A DNA stretch of 64,000 nt from Prorocentrum cordatum (GCA_963575745.1 CAUYUJ010017985.1:142112-206111), one strand, 5' to 3'; shown: positions 41,731-52,113, counted from the first letter of the stretch. Notes: generated by a model from the letters alone, not told the origin. Program-made: numbers and translations.

Positions 41731-42640
41731 TCACTTTTTGCCCTTCCCCTTGCCGCCGAGTTTGCGTCTGTCCAGCATCTTCTGAGCGAGATTCTCTCGA
41801 TGACCCTGCGGCGCCGTGCGCTGCTTGAGTGTCCCGCCCACGCCCCTGAGGAGCACCACCGTCGCGTTCTCGATCACCAGCTTGGAGTAGGTCGCTGGCT
41901 CACCGCCCATGTCGCTTTGCAGCTGCACCCCGTCGACGATGGCAATCTGGAGCCGCGTCATGTCTTCGTTGCAGCACTCCTTGCAGCGGAAGTGTCGGAT
42001 CGATAAGCTTAGCTCTTGATCCGTCCATTCTGTGTGAACTTGGTGTAGAACATGCGCACCACCTCCAGCGCCTCGCCACCGATCTTGATGCTCGACTCCG
42101 CTTCCACTAGGCATTTGTACCCTGCGCACGCAATGTGCAAGTGTGGCGGTCCCAGCTTGTCATTCACAGTGTGGAGCCCAGCTGCCTCTGCGTAGAGCTT
42201 TCCAGCGGCCCTGAAAGCCACGATAATCGGCGAGAGTGTCGGGAGAATCACGCTTTCCCATACTATTGCTGCCATGTCTCAAAGAAGTTGCGAGTGCATG
42301 CAGAAACCTTTAGGAGGAGGCTCAGCGCCTCTGTCACGTCTTTTCCTTTGAGCGCTCCTTCCACCTGCTGCTGCATATCCTCCGCGTCGTCTGCCGCCTC
42401 CGCCATTTTGCGTTCCTTTGCGCCCCGTCCCCTTTCGGTTTCACCAGGGGCCTCTCCTTTCCGCTTGCCCAGCTCGACGAGAGCCGAGAGGTTCATCAAG
42501 ATCTCTTTGTCGCCCGTCAGCATAAGGCCTTCTATGTCTAACTTCAGGCTGTGGAAGTCAACAGTGGGTGCGCATGTGTACGTGTAACTCGTATAAGCTT
42601 TGAGTCCAATGACTGCATACAGGGCATTGTAGAGCATGTG
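41731..42640 (-). pseudogene. LINE C-terminal module (after the zinc fingers)
   Basis: Several overlapping minus-strand frames carry protein-like sequence: KLDIEGLMLTGDKEILMNL (42.5 kb), FRAAGKLYAEAAGLHTVNDK with GPPHLHIACAG (42.1-42.2 kb), and HFRCKECCNEDMTRLQIAI near 42.0 kb, ending GGKGKGKK. The CxxC pair suggests a metal-binding end. I believe similar tails follow the RT in dinoflagellate LINEs, but no domain name can be given. Frameshifts lie near 42,280 and 42,060. Confidence 0.5.
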
Positions 42641-43476
42641 GGATCTTCACGTCTTGCGCCAAGAAAGAGGTCCTCACACGGCTGCATACCTTTCGTTTGA
42701 AGGACTTCTCGACTTGTCTCTCCGTGTTCTCTTTCGTGCTCAGTCCTTGTAGACAGCGGAAACATTGGCTTGTAGCTGTTAAGAGTGCTGCTTCATGTCG
42801 CACGCGATGTGCACGACCAGCATGGAGGAGGAACGCCTTCATGGCGCGGTTCGTTACACTTGGCGCCCGTGCTGAGCACCATGTTGCAGACGAACTGGAC
42901 CTCCTGGGCCGTCTCCTCCTCCGCCTCAGGGGCCTCTGGAGCCTCGGGGTGGTGTTCTGGGCGGGAGAACGACTTTGAGTAGGCTGCAGCTCTCAAGACC
43001 GTGCAGTCCAAGAAGGCCCAGTTCCTGTATTCATGGATGTATAGTAGCTTCAGAAGGGGGTAGCCCGAGGGGGCCAACTCGCGGAAGTCCTCACAGTGTT
43101 TACGTGCGTGCCTGAGGTCCTCCAGAAGCTGCCGAGCCCAGGGGTTGGCCTTCGGATTGAGGTTCCAATCTTCGTCGATCGTGTCGAAACTGCCCGTGGC
43201 TCCCAAGATGTACGCCCCAACCTGACGATGTGCCTCTGGAAAGCGTGCCCAACTCTGCAGCCATCCAAGACGACGAACTCTGAGCTCCTCCGAAGCCGGC
43301 AATGTTTTCCAGTAGCCCCAGACATGTGTTGATGGCCATCTTCGAATCTCGCCGTCCCCGCCCTTGGTTGCGATCCGCCTGCTCGCAGAAGGAGGAGTCG
43401 AGCACGCGGGCCTCCATGCCCGAGAGGAGGGCCGACTGGACGAACGGGTTTGTGACTCCGCTTCTTCCACTCCCAC
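42540..43476 (-). pseudogene. LINE post-RT domain with zinc-finger motifs
   Basis: The frame includes RRLGWLQSWARFPEAHRQV, DEDWNLNPKANPWARQLLED and RHARKHCEDFRELAP. It is followed by cysteine/histidine motifs: FVCNM, CFRCLQG and LQCPVCSHWTQSLYELHVHM with RTHC, the last matching C-x2-C-x12-H-x3-H. C-terminal C2H2-like fingers are typical of this class of element and help bind its own RNA or target DNA. The frame changes near 42,840. Confidence 0.65.
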
Positions 43477-43566
43477 CAGGGGCCATCATTTTCTTTTTTT
43501 CGTGTGGGGTCCAATGCGCCGTCTCGGGAGATTTCTCCCTGCCGGCCCGGGGGCCGTTCGCGGCCG

Positions 43567-44599
43567 TCAACCTGGAGGACGAGGACGAGGACGACGCTCT
43601 GGCCGCGGGCTTGACCAGGAAACACGATATGAGCCCCAGACCGTTTTTCCACGCCTGGATCCGCTTAGTCTTTTCCACGGCCAGGGGCCCCGTCGAAGTG
43701 AGCCAGCCTCCCAGGATTCTGATGTGGCGCCCCCGAATGCCGGAGGTTTGAGAATTCCGCTGTGCCAGAGCCTGCGCTGACCTTTGCAACCTTTGCCGAA
43801 GATCCGAGCGAGCGTAACCCTCTTGTCGGGGTTCAAAGAGACGCTGATCTCCAGAAGAGCCTCCCGAAGGTCGTGACTGCTGGGCTCCGCCAGCGCCGCC
43901 AGGGGCGCCGCCTCGTTGCCATTGGCGCGTGGTTCAGGCCCCCACCCTGTTATCGCCATCTTCGTGACGTCGTCGGCGAAAATCGTCAACCCGACACAAC
44001 CCCGCTCGCATTACCGTCGATCTCGATCGCCTCGGCGTATTGTCTCGAAGTCGTCCTCGATCGGTAGTCGTGAATCGAGCGAGACCTAACTCGTAAAATT
44101 CTGGGAAGGCTCGAGCTGGATTTGGATGGCCCATCATTTTTCCTGTCGAAGGTCGAAGGGTGATAGTCCCTGTCGGCGGTTCAATTTGCAATGCTCGCTG
44201 CGCTGTGCGACGACGTTGAAAGGCGACATCTTCAGGAAAATGCATAGGGGAAGGGCACCGAAGATCGTGTTTCTGTCTGTGCTCGCGAAGGCGTTCGAGA
44301 CGTCCTCATTTACGATGGCGTGAGAAAAGGCCCTCCTGATCTAAGCGCCACGATGCACATGCTTGAACCGCTGTCGCATCTTCTCGACGGCGCCTGAGAG
44401 CAACACCGTGACAGTGAGATGGTACACCCTCGCGTGCGCTCCGACCTCGACGCCACAGGTAGGAATGCCAGGTTTTGCCCATCGGGCAGAACAAGTGAAT
44501 CCATCTCTGGCCAGCCGCTCCCAATTTGCCGTTCCTCTTGTTCAGGCCGAGGCAAGACGAGATGTCGAAGAGGAGTGGCGACTGGCGAGAACGCCTCAA
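43567..44599 (-). pseudogene. LINE reverse transcriptase core
   Basis: Recognisable RT blocks in order on the minus strand: NKRNGKLGAAGQRWIHLFCP with MGKTWHS (fingers), RRREDA (44.4 kb), GTITLRPSTGKMMGHPNPAR (block before the active site), and TIFADDVTKMAI. FADD is the catalytic box carrying two of the three active-site aspartates. The blocks lie in three different frames, so the enzyme is broken. The remaining aspartate region near 44.3 kb is not clearly readable. Confidence 0.8.
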
Positions 44600-45409
44600 T
44601 CACGCGGCGATGTCCACCATCCGCTCGAGGAAGGCCGTCGCCGTCGAGGGGCGTTGGCTCGCGCCCACGCCCCCTCTCTGGAAGATGTCCCAAACCCCCT
44701 CGTCCAGCAGAAGTAACCAGAGCTCTGACGGCATCGACCAGTGTGGGCACGTTCGGCGCTTCGGCGAGGAGCGCAACACCTTTAGCATGCCCTGCAGGTC
44801 CTCCTGGGCCTGCTCGATGTTGAGAAACTGCATTGTGTCGTGCCTCGCCTGGTCCGAGCTGAAATCCTGGTCCCCGTCATCGTCGAAGTGTGCCCGATCG
44901 AATCGTTCCGCCAACTCCGCCTGCAGGTCGCATGGTACTCCACTCATGCCCCCGTCTGCCGCCTCCTGCTGAAGGAAGGTGCTGATCTGGTCCGCGTCGC
45001 ACTGCTCAGTCTTAGTCACGAAAAAGCGCCGCTGCCGTGGCCCACGTCCGCGTCGAGCGAGCCTGCGAATGAGACGTTGCATTGTGTTGTGATCGTGAGC
45101 TGACCAGGCCTCGTTCAATTCCTGCACCAACTCAGCCGCCCGTTCCTTCGCGATCTGTTTAGTCGTGGAGCTGGTTCGGAAGGTCAGCCTGCCCAGCTCC
45201 AGCTCGACTTCCTGCCAAGTCTCCGTAAATTTGCCCGCGTGCGCGCCGTTCAAAAGTTTTCGCCGATCTAATAGTTGAGAGCGTTGCTTTTCCAAGTCCG
45301 TTTTCAAGCTGTCAGCCGGCGTGGGCTTGCAGAACACCTCGCGTACTTTGTCGACCAAGAGTGTCGCCGTCGAGTTCCAGAGCTCGTCTGTCGTCGGTCT
45401 CGTGCACAT
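44600..45409 (-). pseudogene. LINE linker between endonuclease and RT
   Basis: The longest intact piece, 269 codons. It has a helical start (QRSQLLDRRKLLNGAHAGKF), RRLARRGRGPRQRRFF, an acidic middle, and ends with MPSELWLLLLDEGVWDIFQR. A charged helical linker followed by a Trp-containing turn before the RT is usual in these elements. It has no stop codons, so decay is by indels rather than by long neutral drift. Confidence 0.7.
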
Positions 45410-45419
45410 TCTGACCCAT

Positions 45420-46330
45420 TCAGGCTCCTCTATCGTCAGCAGCTCCGCTTGGATCCTCTAACCGTGCCGTGCAACTCTCCCCTTGCCGAGCCGACGCCAT
45501 GATACGATCGACATCCCAACCGGGTGAACTCTCCATCTGGGCCTGGAAGCAGTAGGCGAACTCCACGTACACGGGCCTGTGGTCGCGGTCGTCGAGAGTC
45601 TGGATCGGCTGTAACCTGCACCCTGCGGTCTCCAACACCCGACATTTAGTGACGTGCGCCATCAGCTCCTGTGGTATGTGACTGAAGTCTATCCTCGAGC
45701 TCTTGCCCATGTTGCCGTAGTGGGTGGGGCCAGCCTCGGTGAAAGTGTTGCGCGCCGCCATCTCGCAATCCCTGAGCATCTGATGCCAGAGTCTGCCCGC
45801 CAGGCCCTCCACGGAGGGCTGGAAGGTGCCCGCGGCTCTGTCCTCGTCCTCTTCCTCCTGGTAGTGCAGCGCCGCCTCGTCGATCGTCATCCCAGGTGGA
45901 GTCCCCAGGTCGTCGTTGAGGTCGCAGCCTTATCACTGGGGTGCAGCGGGTGCCGACCGACTCGAGCGTCGAGCGTGTCCAAGCGAGCAAGGCCTGGGCG
46001 ACCCGTCGACACTCCGCCCCCTGTTCTCGTCCCTGCGGCTGGCACGGGAAGTAGAGAACCACGTGCAAGACGTCGAGCGCCGCAGTCTTCAGGCGGACGG
46101 CGCCAGTGCGACCAGCGAGCGCAGGCGATGGTACGTGTAGTCGACGTAGGCGCCGTGGCGGAGCAAAACTCGGTTGTGCAGCATGATCGACACCCCGCAT
46201 GCCGTGTTGCTCGCCCGCGTCCAAACGATCGCGATCTCCCAGTGCTTCTCATGCCGGTAGAGGTGGTGGTCGTCTTCTCCTTTCCGCCGGCAGGTACCTG
46301 GTAGTAGAAGGGCTGTGGAGTTCTTGAGAT
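45420..46330 (-). pseudogene. LINE endonuclease (EEP, APE-like) domain
   Basis: The C-terminal half (frame at 45,420-45,890) contains NMGKSSRIDFSHIP and DDRDHRPVYVEF. SRIDF and DH-PV are the conserved ends of the exonuclease-endonuclease-phosphatase fold, the His being catalytic. Upstream, another frame gives GCDLNDDLGTPPGMT, matching the GDxN catalytic motif with a Cys before Asp. The N-terminal half (HWEIAIVWTRAS, GVSIMLHNRV) is in a further frame. In an intact element this domain nicks target DNA to prime reverse transcription. Confidence 0.75.
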
Positions 46331-46619
46331 ATGTCGTTGCATCGCATCGGGCTGTTCGTGCATGCCCTGATGTGTGTGCGTGTGTGTGTCCGCTCGGCTG
46401 GGGGCGGTGGCCTGGCGAGCTCGTCATTTTCCAAACAGAAGCGATGATCACCAGCTGCGGGAGCCCACGGTGAGGAGTTAGCGCAGGCAGAGCCATCCCC
46501 GCCCTCTCTCAAGGGCCCGGCAGACCCCGCGAGCGACGCATCGTGCCGCTGTCGCGGACTCTCTTTCCTCTGAAGTGGGAAGAGCCGCGAAGAAGGGTGG
46601 TTCGGGCCGAGTAGGCGGC

Positions 46620-46620
<1 letters not shown>

Positions 46621-46715
<95 letters not shown>

Positions 46716-46783
46716 ATAGTAGTAGTAGTAGTAGTAGTAGTAAGTAGTAAGTAGTAAGTAGTAAGTAGTTAGTAGTTAGTATT

Positions 46784-46844
<61 letters not shown>
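46621..46844 (+). repeat. GTA trinucleotide array at the gap edge
   Basis: About 220 bp of (GTA)n with one block of GTAAGTA and GTTAGTA variants (46,740-46,790), cut off by N bases. It is the only GTA-type array in the window. Confidence 0.97.
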
Positions 46845-46944
46845 NNNNNNNNNNNNNNNNNNNNNNNNNNNNNNNNNNNNNNNNNNNNNNNNNNNNNNNN
46901 NNNNNNNNNNNNNNNNNNNNNNNNNNNNNNNNNNNNNNNNNNNN
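46845..46944. other. Assembly gap (100 N)
   Basis: Exactly 100 N. The left edge is GTA repeat and the right edge is TCC repeat, so the missing part is of unknown size and the two sides may not be adjacent in the genome. Confidence 0.99.
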
Positions 46945-47019
46945 TCCTCCTCCTCCTCCTCTTCCTCCTCCTCCTCCCTCTCCTCCACCTCCTCCTCCTT
47001 AATTCCGTTTTCTGATCGA

Positions 47020-47905
47020 CAACTTCTCCCTGTCGCGGGCGGGGCTTTTCGACTGAGACTTCCTCACCATTTATGACCCTGAAGCTTCAACCTTGGCAAC
47101 AGTTTCACAGATGGAGGGCGCGTCGTTTTCGAAACGTGGTTCCCGCCTTATCGCCGCGCGCAGTCGTTTTAAACAAGTGCAAAAGGGTCATGTATTGAGG
47201 GCGGGTCGTTTTCAAAATGTTTTGTCGCCTTCGCGCCGCGTACATTCGTTTTAACATTAGCAAGGATTTCTCGTATTGAGGGCGGGTGGTTTTCAAAATG
47301 TGGCTCTCGCCTTTGCGCCTCGCACGTTCGTTGTTTTTATCCGTGGATTGAGGGCGGGCAGTTTTCAAAATGTGGTTGTCGCCTTAGCGCCGCGCACGTT
47401 CGTTTTACAATTTGCAAGAGCTTCTCGGATTGAGGGCGGGCCGTTTTCAAACTGTGGCTATCGCTTTAGCGCCGCGTATATTCTCGTTTAAGAAATTCTA
47501 AAGCTTCACGGATTGAGGGCAGTTTCTTTTCTCAAAATGTGACTCTCGCCTCAGCGCCACGCACGCTCGTTTTAAAACTTTGCAGGCGTTTCACGGGTTC
47601 CCATGGTCAACGTACCAGAAATGGTGTTTTGGAAGGGTTCGGGATTATGAGGGCGCAGCAGTTACGTTGATTCGCGGTGTTGAAGTCCACGGAATGGCGT
47701 CCTGGCGCGCTTCAGGATCGTCAAGACGCAACAGTCAGGTTGATCGGTGGAGTTGGGATCCCGAGAACCACATTTTGGCATGCTTCAGGGTCTTCAGATG
47801 GTTGTCTCGCACCGAGGCAGTTCCCTCAGTGGAAGTGAACCGCTGCAGGGGCCTCTGAAGAGAGAGCTTGGAGGGAAGCATCGTTAATGACTCTTGGGGT
47901 TGCAC
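47020..47905 (-). repeat. Composite dispersed repeat R1, full reverse copy
   Basis: About 890 bp. In + coordinates: terminal module (CTTCTCCCTGTCGCGGGCGG), about six tandem units with ATTGAGGGCGGG starting at 47,193, 47,274, 47,346, 47,429 and 47,512 (spacings 81, 72, 83, 83), then GTTACGTTGATTCG and CAGTCAGGTTGATCGG, and finally the start module CTTGGGGTTGCACTGGTCC, directly against a TCC tract. Confidence 0.88.
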
Positions 47906-47909
47906 TGGT

Positions 47910-48240
47910 CCATCTCCTCCTCCTTTTCCTCCGTCTCCTCCATCTCCTCGCTCGCTCTACCTTGACCTCGCTCTTCCTCCCAGTCCGCCTAGCTTCTCAT
48001 CCTCGCTGTTCCTCCTCCTCCTATTCTTCTTATTCCTCCTCCTCCTCCTCTCTCCTCCTTCCTCCTCCTTCTGCCTCCTCCTTCCTCCTCCTCCTCCTCC
48101 TCCTCCTCTCCCTCCCTCCTCCTCCTCTCCCTCCTCCTCCTTCTCCACCTCCTCCTCCTCCGTCTCCTCCTCCTCTTCCTACTCCCGCTTCTTCTCCTCT
48201 TCGTCCTCCTGCTTCTTCTCCTCGCTCGTCCTCCTGCGTG
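47910..48240 (+). repeat. TCC pyrimidine tract
   Basis: About 330 bp of (TCC)n/(TTC)n abutting the R1 start module. It is the complement of the GGA tracts that abut R1 copies in the other orientation. Confidence 0.95.
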
Positions 48241-48359
48241 CCCTTCTGTATGATCATAGTTTCACGCGTCCCGCTCGTCCCCCAGCGTACATGGCTAATG
48301 CAAGTCCCGCTAGAAACTCAGTCCTGCCAACTCCCGAAAAAAACACAGACGGACACCAG

Positions 48360-48453
48360 GATCGACGTGAGCGACCTCCGCAAGACGGTGCAAACCCTGA
48401 CCAGCATGGGGAAAACGTTCACGAAGCCCATGTGCCCCATGCCGCTCGAACAG
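48360..48453 (+). CDS. Multi-RRM protein, exon h (RRM2 strand 4 and downstream linker)
   Basis: It encodes IDVSDLRKTVQTLTSMGKTF and TKPMCPMPLEQ. IDV after DGR of exon g fits RRM strand 4. The acceptor is GGACACCAG. The first G completes the split Arg codon. The 3' end is not determined: the frame stays open for about 350 nt and several GC or GA donors are possible (for example GAGAGAGGCTC about 60 nt further). The link to exon g rests on phase and on the shared CAGG, so it is less certain than the others. Confidence 0.55.
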
Positions 48454-48459
48454 AAGCCG

Positions 48460-49146
48460 CGAGGACGCTGGTGCTCCTCCGCAGGGAGGGCGCCGGGGAG
48501 GAGAGAGGCTCAACGGCGCCTGGGAGCGGGCAGGCTCCCGTTCAGGGAGGCCACGCTGCAGCAAGGTCGGCTACCCTGCAAATGTCACGGAGTGGGGCGA
48601 TTCCCGGCAGGCTTGGCGCCTGTTGGTCGCCGAGCGCGTTTCCACTATTCGCAAAGTGCCTACTCGCAAACGTCCAACACACGCAGGCGTGCCTCGATGT
48701 AGTGGATCGCAGATCTCCCGCGGTGGATCCAGGCCATTTGCGAGGAGTTACCTCGCGAGTCGTGGATCGCGCTTGTCGATGTTGCTACGCTCGATGGCGT
48801 TCCCGATCGACGGCTGGCTGGGTGGCAGTGAAGGGGCGAGGTCTGGCCCTCGCCATCAGGCCGCTCTACGACTGGAGCCAGCCGCCGGTCCGCGGGGGCT
48901 CCAGGGCCTGTGGAGCGAATAGGTTTCCTTTTGATCGGATAAGTACAAGGCGGGGATTTATACATGACCACCGCCTGGAGGATCAATCTTCGGAGACCTC
49001 GGGAGGCGGTTGATGTGGATATATTCGGGCCCCCGGGGGCCAAAATATATACGTATCCATCGCCCGCTGGGGTACCAGGACGTCGGTTCCCAGGCGGTGG
49101 ATATGGATAAATCCCCGCCTCGCAGAAAGACAACAGACGTAGACGT
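48460..49146. other. Sequence after exon h, no gene called
   Basis: Open on + to about 48,700 and may include the rest of exon h. A local inverted repeat is built on CCACCGCCTGGAGGATC and GGTGGATATGGATAAATCC-like motifs with TATATTCGGGCCCCCGGGGG at its centre (about 48,950-49,135), possibly another palindromic element. Confidence 0.35.
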
Positions 49147-49304
49147 GAACTTTCGGAGCTCCGCGCGGTCGTCTTCGACTGGCGCTGGAGGCCCCCCTTC
49201 ATCGAGGCGCCTCTGGCGCCGCCCCCTCAGCGCGCTCCGCGCGCCAGGGCGGGGGGGGGCCAGCGCCGATCGAAAAAGTCCCCGCGGGGCTCTGAAAGTT
49301 GATG
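49147..49304. mobile_element. Palindromic MITE, family F2, copy 3
   Basis: The ends are GAACTTTCGGAGCTCCGCGC and the complement of CATCAACTTTCAGAGCCCCG. TCGGCGCTGG lies inside the right arm, and the centre is GGCGCCTCTGGCGCCGC. It is immediately followed by AT-rich DNA (49,305-49,600) of unknown content. Confidence 0.7.
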
Positions 49305-49735
49305 TTTATTAAATTGCTCGTTTCTTGTCCTTCTTCTTTCTCTTCTTACTCGTATTGCTTAAACTGGTATTATTATTGTCATTGTATGTATTTCGCTTGT
49401 TCCTATGATGTTTGTTACTGCTCTCATGTCTTTCTTAGTATCAATAATAGTAGTCGTATTTTACGGTTGTTAAGTACGTTATACTTTTTATCGTGCTTAT
49501 ACTTGTTGTTATGGAGCCTTCATTCATGTATTGAGCATGGATCTATGTATTGATTCACAGCAGAAGATCTGCATATGAATGTTTGTTTTATTTGTTGGTT
49601 CATTTTTTATAGCAAGAGGAGGAGCAGGAAGAGGAGGAACGGGAAGAAGAAGGGGAGGAGGCGGAGAAACAGGAGGAGGATGAGGAGGAGGAGGGGGAGC
49701 AGGAAGAGACGCAATAATCCTTCGCAAATACATTG
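49305..49735. other. AT-rich stretch, then GGA tract
   Basis: 49,305-49,600 is unusually AT-rich, with many TTGTT, CTTGT and TATT motifs and no coding signal. 49,610-49,715 is a GGA tract. Confidence 0.5.
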
Positions 49736-50105
49736 TTTTCGCGCCCTCGAGGCCAAGACCCTTTGTCATTTATATTGTATTCGCGCCCCCGAAGCCACGA
49801 TCCCTTGTAAATTACGCCGTGCTCACGTTCCAGAGGCCACGATTTGTAGATTGTACTACGTTCTCGCTTCTGGGGCCACGATCACTCGTAACTTACACCA
49901 CAGTCGCGCCCCTGAGGCTACGATCTATTGTGAATTACAATGCGCTCGCGCCCCGGAGGCCACGATCTCCAATAAGTTACACCACATTCGCGCCCCCCCA
50001 GGCTGCGATCCTTTGTAAATTACACCACATTCGCGCCCCCGAAGCCACGATCCTTTGTAAACCGTACTGCGTTCGCGCCCCCGAAGCTACGATCTCTTAC
50101 AAGAG
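49736..50105 (+). repeat. Tandem array of about 46-48 bp units
   Basis: About eight units, each with TTCGCGCCCCCGAAGCCACG, ATCCTTTGTAAATTACACCA and variants. Units near the right end are most alike. Not a CRISPR: the whole unit repeats with no unique spacers. Confidence 0.88.
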
Positions 50106-51290
50106 GCCCCAAGACGCGCCCAAGAGGCTTCCAAAAACCCCAAAAGATACTCTACGAGGCCCCAAGAGGCCCCCAAGAGGCGCCCAAACCGCTTCCAAGA
50201 GGCCCCCGAGAGGTTCCCCACGACATACCAACACATATACAAGAGGCCTCAGACCGATAATCCAGGCACGGTGGCGGGATGGGCCCAAGGCCATTCGGAT
50301 CCGCCGCCCCCTGTCGATTCATCGCAGGGGTGCTTGGCGTGTCCAGCTGGCCACCCGGAATGCCCGCAATTTTCAATTGTTGTCGCTCAAGATGGCCAAA
50401 GATGGTCTTCAAGATGGCCACGTTGGCCCAAGATGGTCTCCAAGGTGGTCCGAGATGGCCTCCAAGTCTGCCCAAGATGGTCCAAGACGGCCTCCCATAC
50501 GGCCCAAGAGAGTCCAAGACGGCCGAAGACGGCCCAAGAGGCCCCCCAGAGGCTTGGCCCAAGAGGTCCTCCAGGAGGGCCCCGAGAAGGCAACATCATT
50601 GATGTTCCATACGTTTTGAAGGATTTTCGCATTCGCTTCATCTCGGATTTTCGACGACCCAAGACGGCCCAAGGGCCCCCCCAAAGATCGCCCCCACAGC
50701 GCCCAAGAGGCCTCCAAGATGGCCCCAGGACTGCCCAAGAGGCCCCCAAGACGGCCCCTAAGAGGGCACAAAGACGACCCAAGAGGCCTCCAAGACGCCC
50801 AGGATGGCCTCTAAGGCGGCTCTGGAGCACCCCAAGAGGGCCCCAAGTCGGCCCCGAAAGGCTCCTCAAACGGTTTCCGACGGCGTCAGACGGGCCAGGA
50901 GCCCACCAAGATGGCCGAAGTTGGCTCGAAGCTGGCCCAAGACGGCCCAAGAGGCCTCCAAAAGGGCTTCCAGGAAGGCAAGAAAAGGCTAAAAACATTG
51001 ATTTTCCTTAGGTTGTCGAAGGATTTTGACATTTGCTTCGTTTCGGCGTTCCGACTCCGACGGCCCGAGGCGGCCCAATAGCCACCAAAGATTGCCGAAG
51101 GATCGCTCAAGAGGCTTCCAAGATGGCCCCAGAACGGCCCAAGAGGCCCCCAAGACTGCCCCAAGAGGCCCCCAAGACGGACCAGGAGGCTTTTAAGACG
51201 CCTAAGATGTCCGACGGCGTCGGACGGGCCAGGGGCCCACCAAGACGGCCGAAGATGGCACCCGAAAGGGTCAAAATGGCTTCCAGGCGC
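50105..51290 (-). repeat. Degenerate R4 array, reverse orientation
   Basis: CCAAGAGGCC and CCAAGATGGCC units, the complement of the CTTGGGGCC arrays. Two non-repetitive inserts are similar to each other: TGAAGGATTTTCGCATTCGC (about 50,617) and CGAAGGATTTTGACATTTGC (about 51,016). Confidence 0.85.
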
Positions 51291-51413
51291 CCAAGATGCC
51301 CTTCATAATGCCCACGTTTCCCCCGAAGGCTTTCCAAGCCGATTCGGGGAACGCATGGTCCGATAGCTTGGCAGGTCTGGCCTCAACGTTCGGCCACATA
51401 GGCGCTTCCACAA

Positions 51414-51683
51414 AGGCAGGGGGCGGCGGCGATTCGCCGTAGGCGTCTTCGATAACGCCAACCTTTCAATTTGCGTTGGTGATTCCACTCCGCCCCCGCA
51501 TGCGTTTCCCAGATGCGCCAAGGCAGCGCCGAGACGCACCGACGCGAAGCTTCCACGAAGGCAGGGGGCGGCGGCGATTCGCCGTAGGCGTCTTCGATAA
51601 CGCCAACCTTTCAATTTGCGTTGGTGACTCCACTCCGCCCCCGCATGCGTTTCCCAGATGCGCCAAGGCAGCGCCGAGACGCA
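51414..51683 (+). repeat. Tandem duplication of 135 bp
   Basis: 51,414-51,548 and 51,549-51,683 are nearly identical (GCTTCCACAAAGGCAGGGGG against GCTTCCACGAAGGCAGGGGG; TGATTCC against TGACTCC). A recent local duplication. Confidence 0.9.
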
Positions 51684-51699
51684 CCGACGCGAATCTGTT

Positions 51700-52060
51700 A
51701 TTTCCGAATATGATAGAAAGGGGAGGGCACCTACCAATGCGAATAAAGTAGTACTAAGCAGATTATCAATAATACCAATAATACTACTAATTATAATCGT
51801 GTAATCGTAATACATGTGCTCAGGAGAAGAATGCGAATACGAGTCATAAGAAGATGATGAGGAGGAGGGGGAGGAGGAGAGAGGGTGGAGGACGAGCAGG
51901 GATGCGGAGGAGGAGGAGGAGGAATAATAATAGTAATACTATTCGTAATCTAACACTAATTAGATTTTAAATAATAGAATGCGAGTAATACTACGAAGGG
52001 GAATGACAATACTACGATTTATAATGATACTATGAAGAAGACTAACAAGAAACATCGGAG
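51700..52060. other. AT-richer sequence, nothing recognised
   Basis: Contains AATACCAATAATACTACTAA-like DNA and a short GGA tract (51,855-51,925). No gene, repeat family or RNA was recognised. Confidence 0.4.
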
Positions 52061-52077
52061 GAGGAGGAGAAGGAGAA

Positions 52078-52113
<36 letters not shown>

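Larger units (their letters stand above)
41731..46480 (-). mobile_element. Decayed LINE retrotransposon, antisense to the RRM gene
   Basis: In minus-strand order: an endonuclease/exonuclease/phosphatase domain, a linker ending in a Trp-rich turn, reverse transcriptase motifs, a post-RT domain with C2H2-like zinc fingers, and a terminal module. This is the layout of LINE ORF2 proteins abundant in dinoflagellates. The reading passes through at least six frame changes, so it is not functional. No poly-A tail or target duplication was identified. The 5' end lies near the GTA array and the assembly gap. Confidence 0.85.
37802..48359 (+). other. Intron g-h of the RRM gene, containing an antisense LINE
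   Basis: About 10.6 kb. Order: GGA tract, R1 copy, R4 array, GGA and GAT arrays (39,545-40,800), unassigned DNA (40,810-41,700), decayed LINE on the minus strand, GTA array, assembly gap, reverse R1 copy, TCC array. The gap means the true intron length is unknown. Confidence 0.5.

Noticed and set aside
47193-47600. CRISPR-like regular repeat with ~82 bp period
   Set aside because: The unit repeats as a whole, is part of the dispersed R1 element and lies in a eukaryotic intron.
49736-50105. CRISPR-like regular repeat
   Set aside because: The whole ~47 bp unit is repeated with gradual divergence; there are no unique spacers and no cas genes, and the context is eukaryotic.
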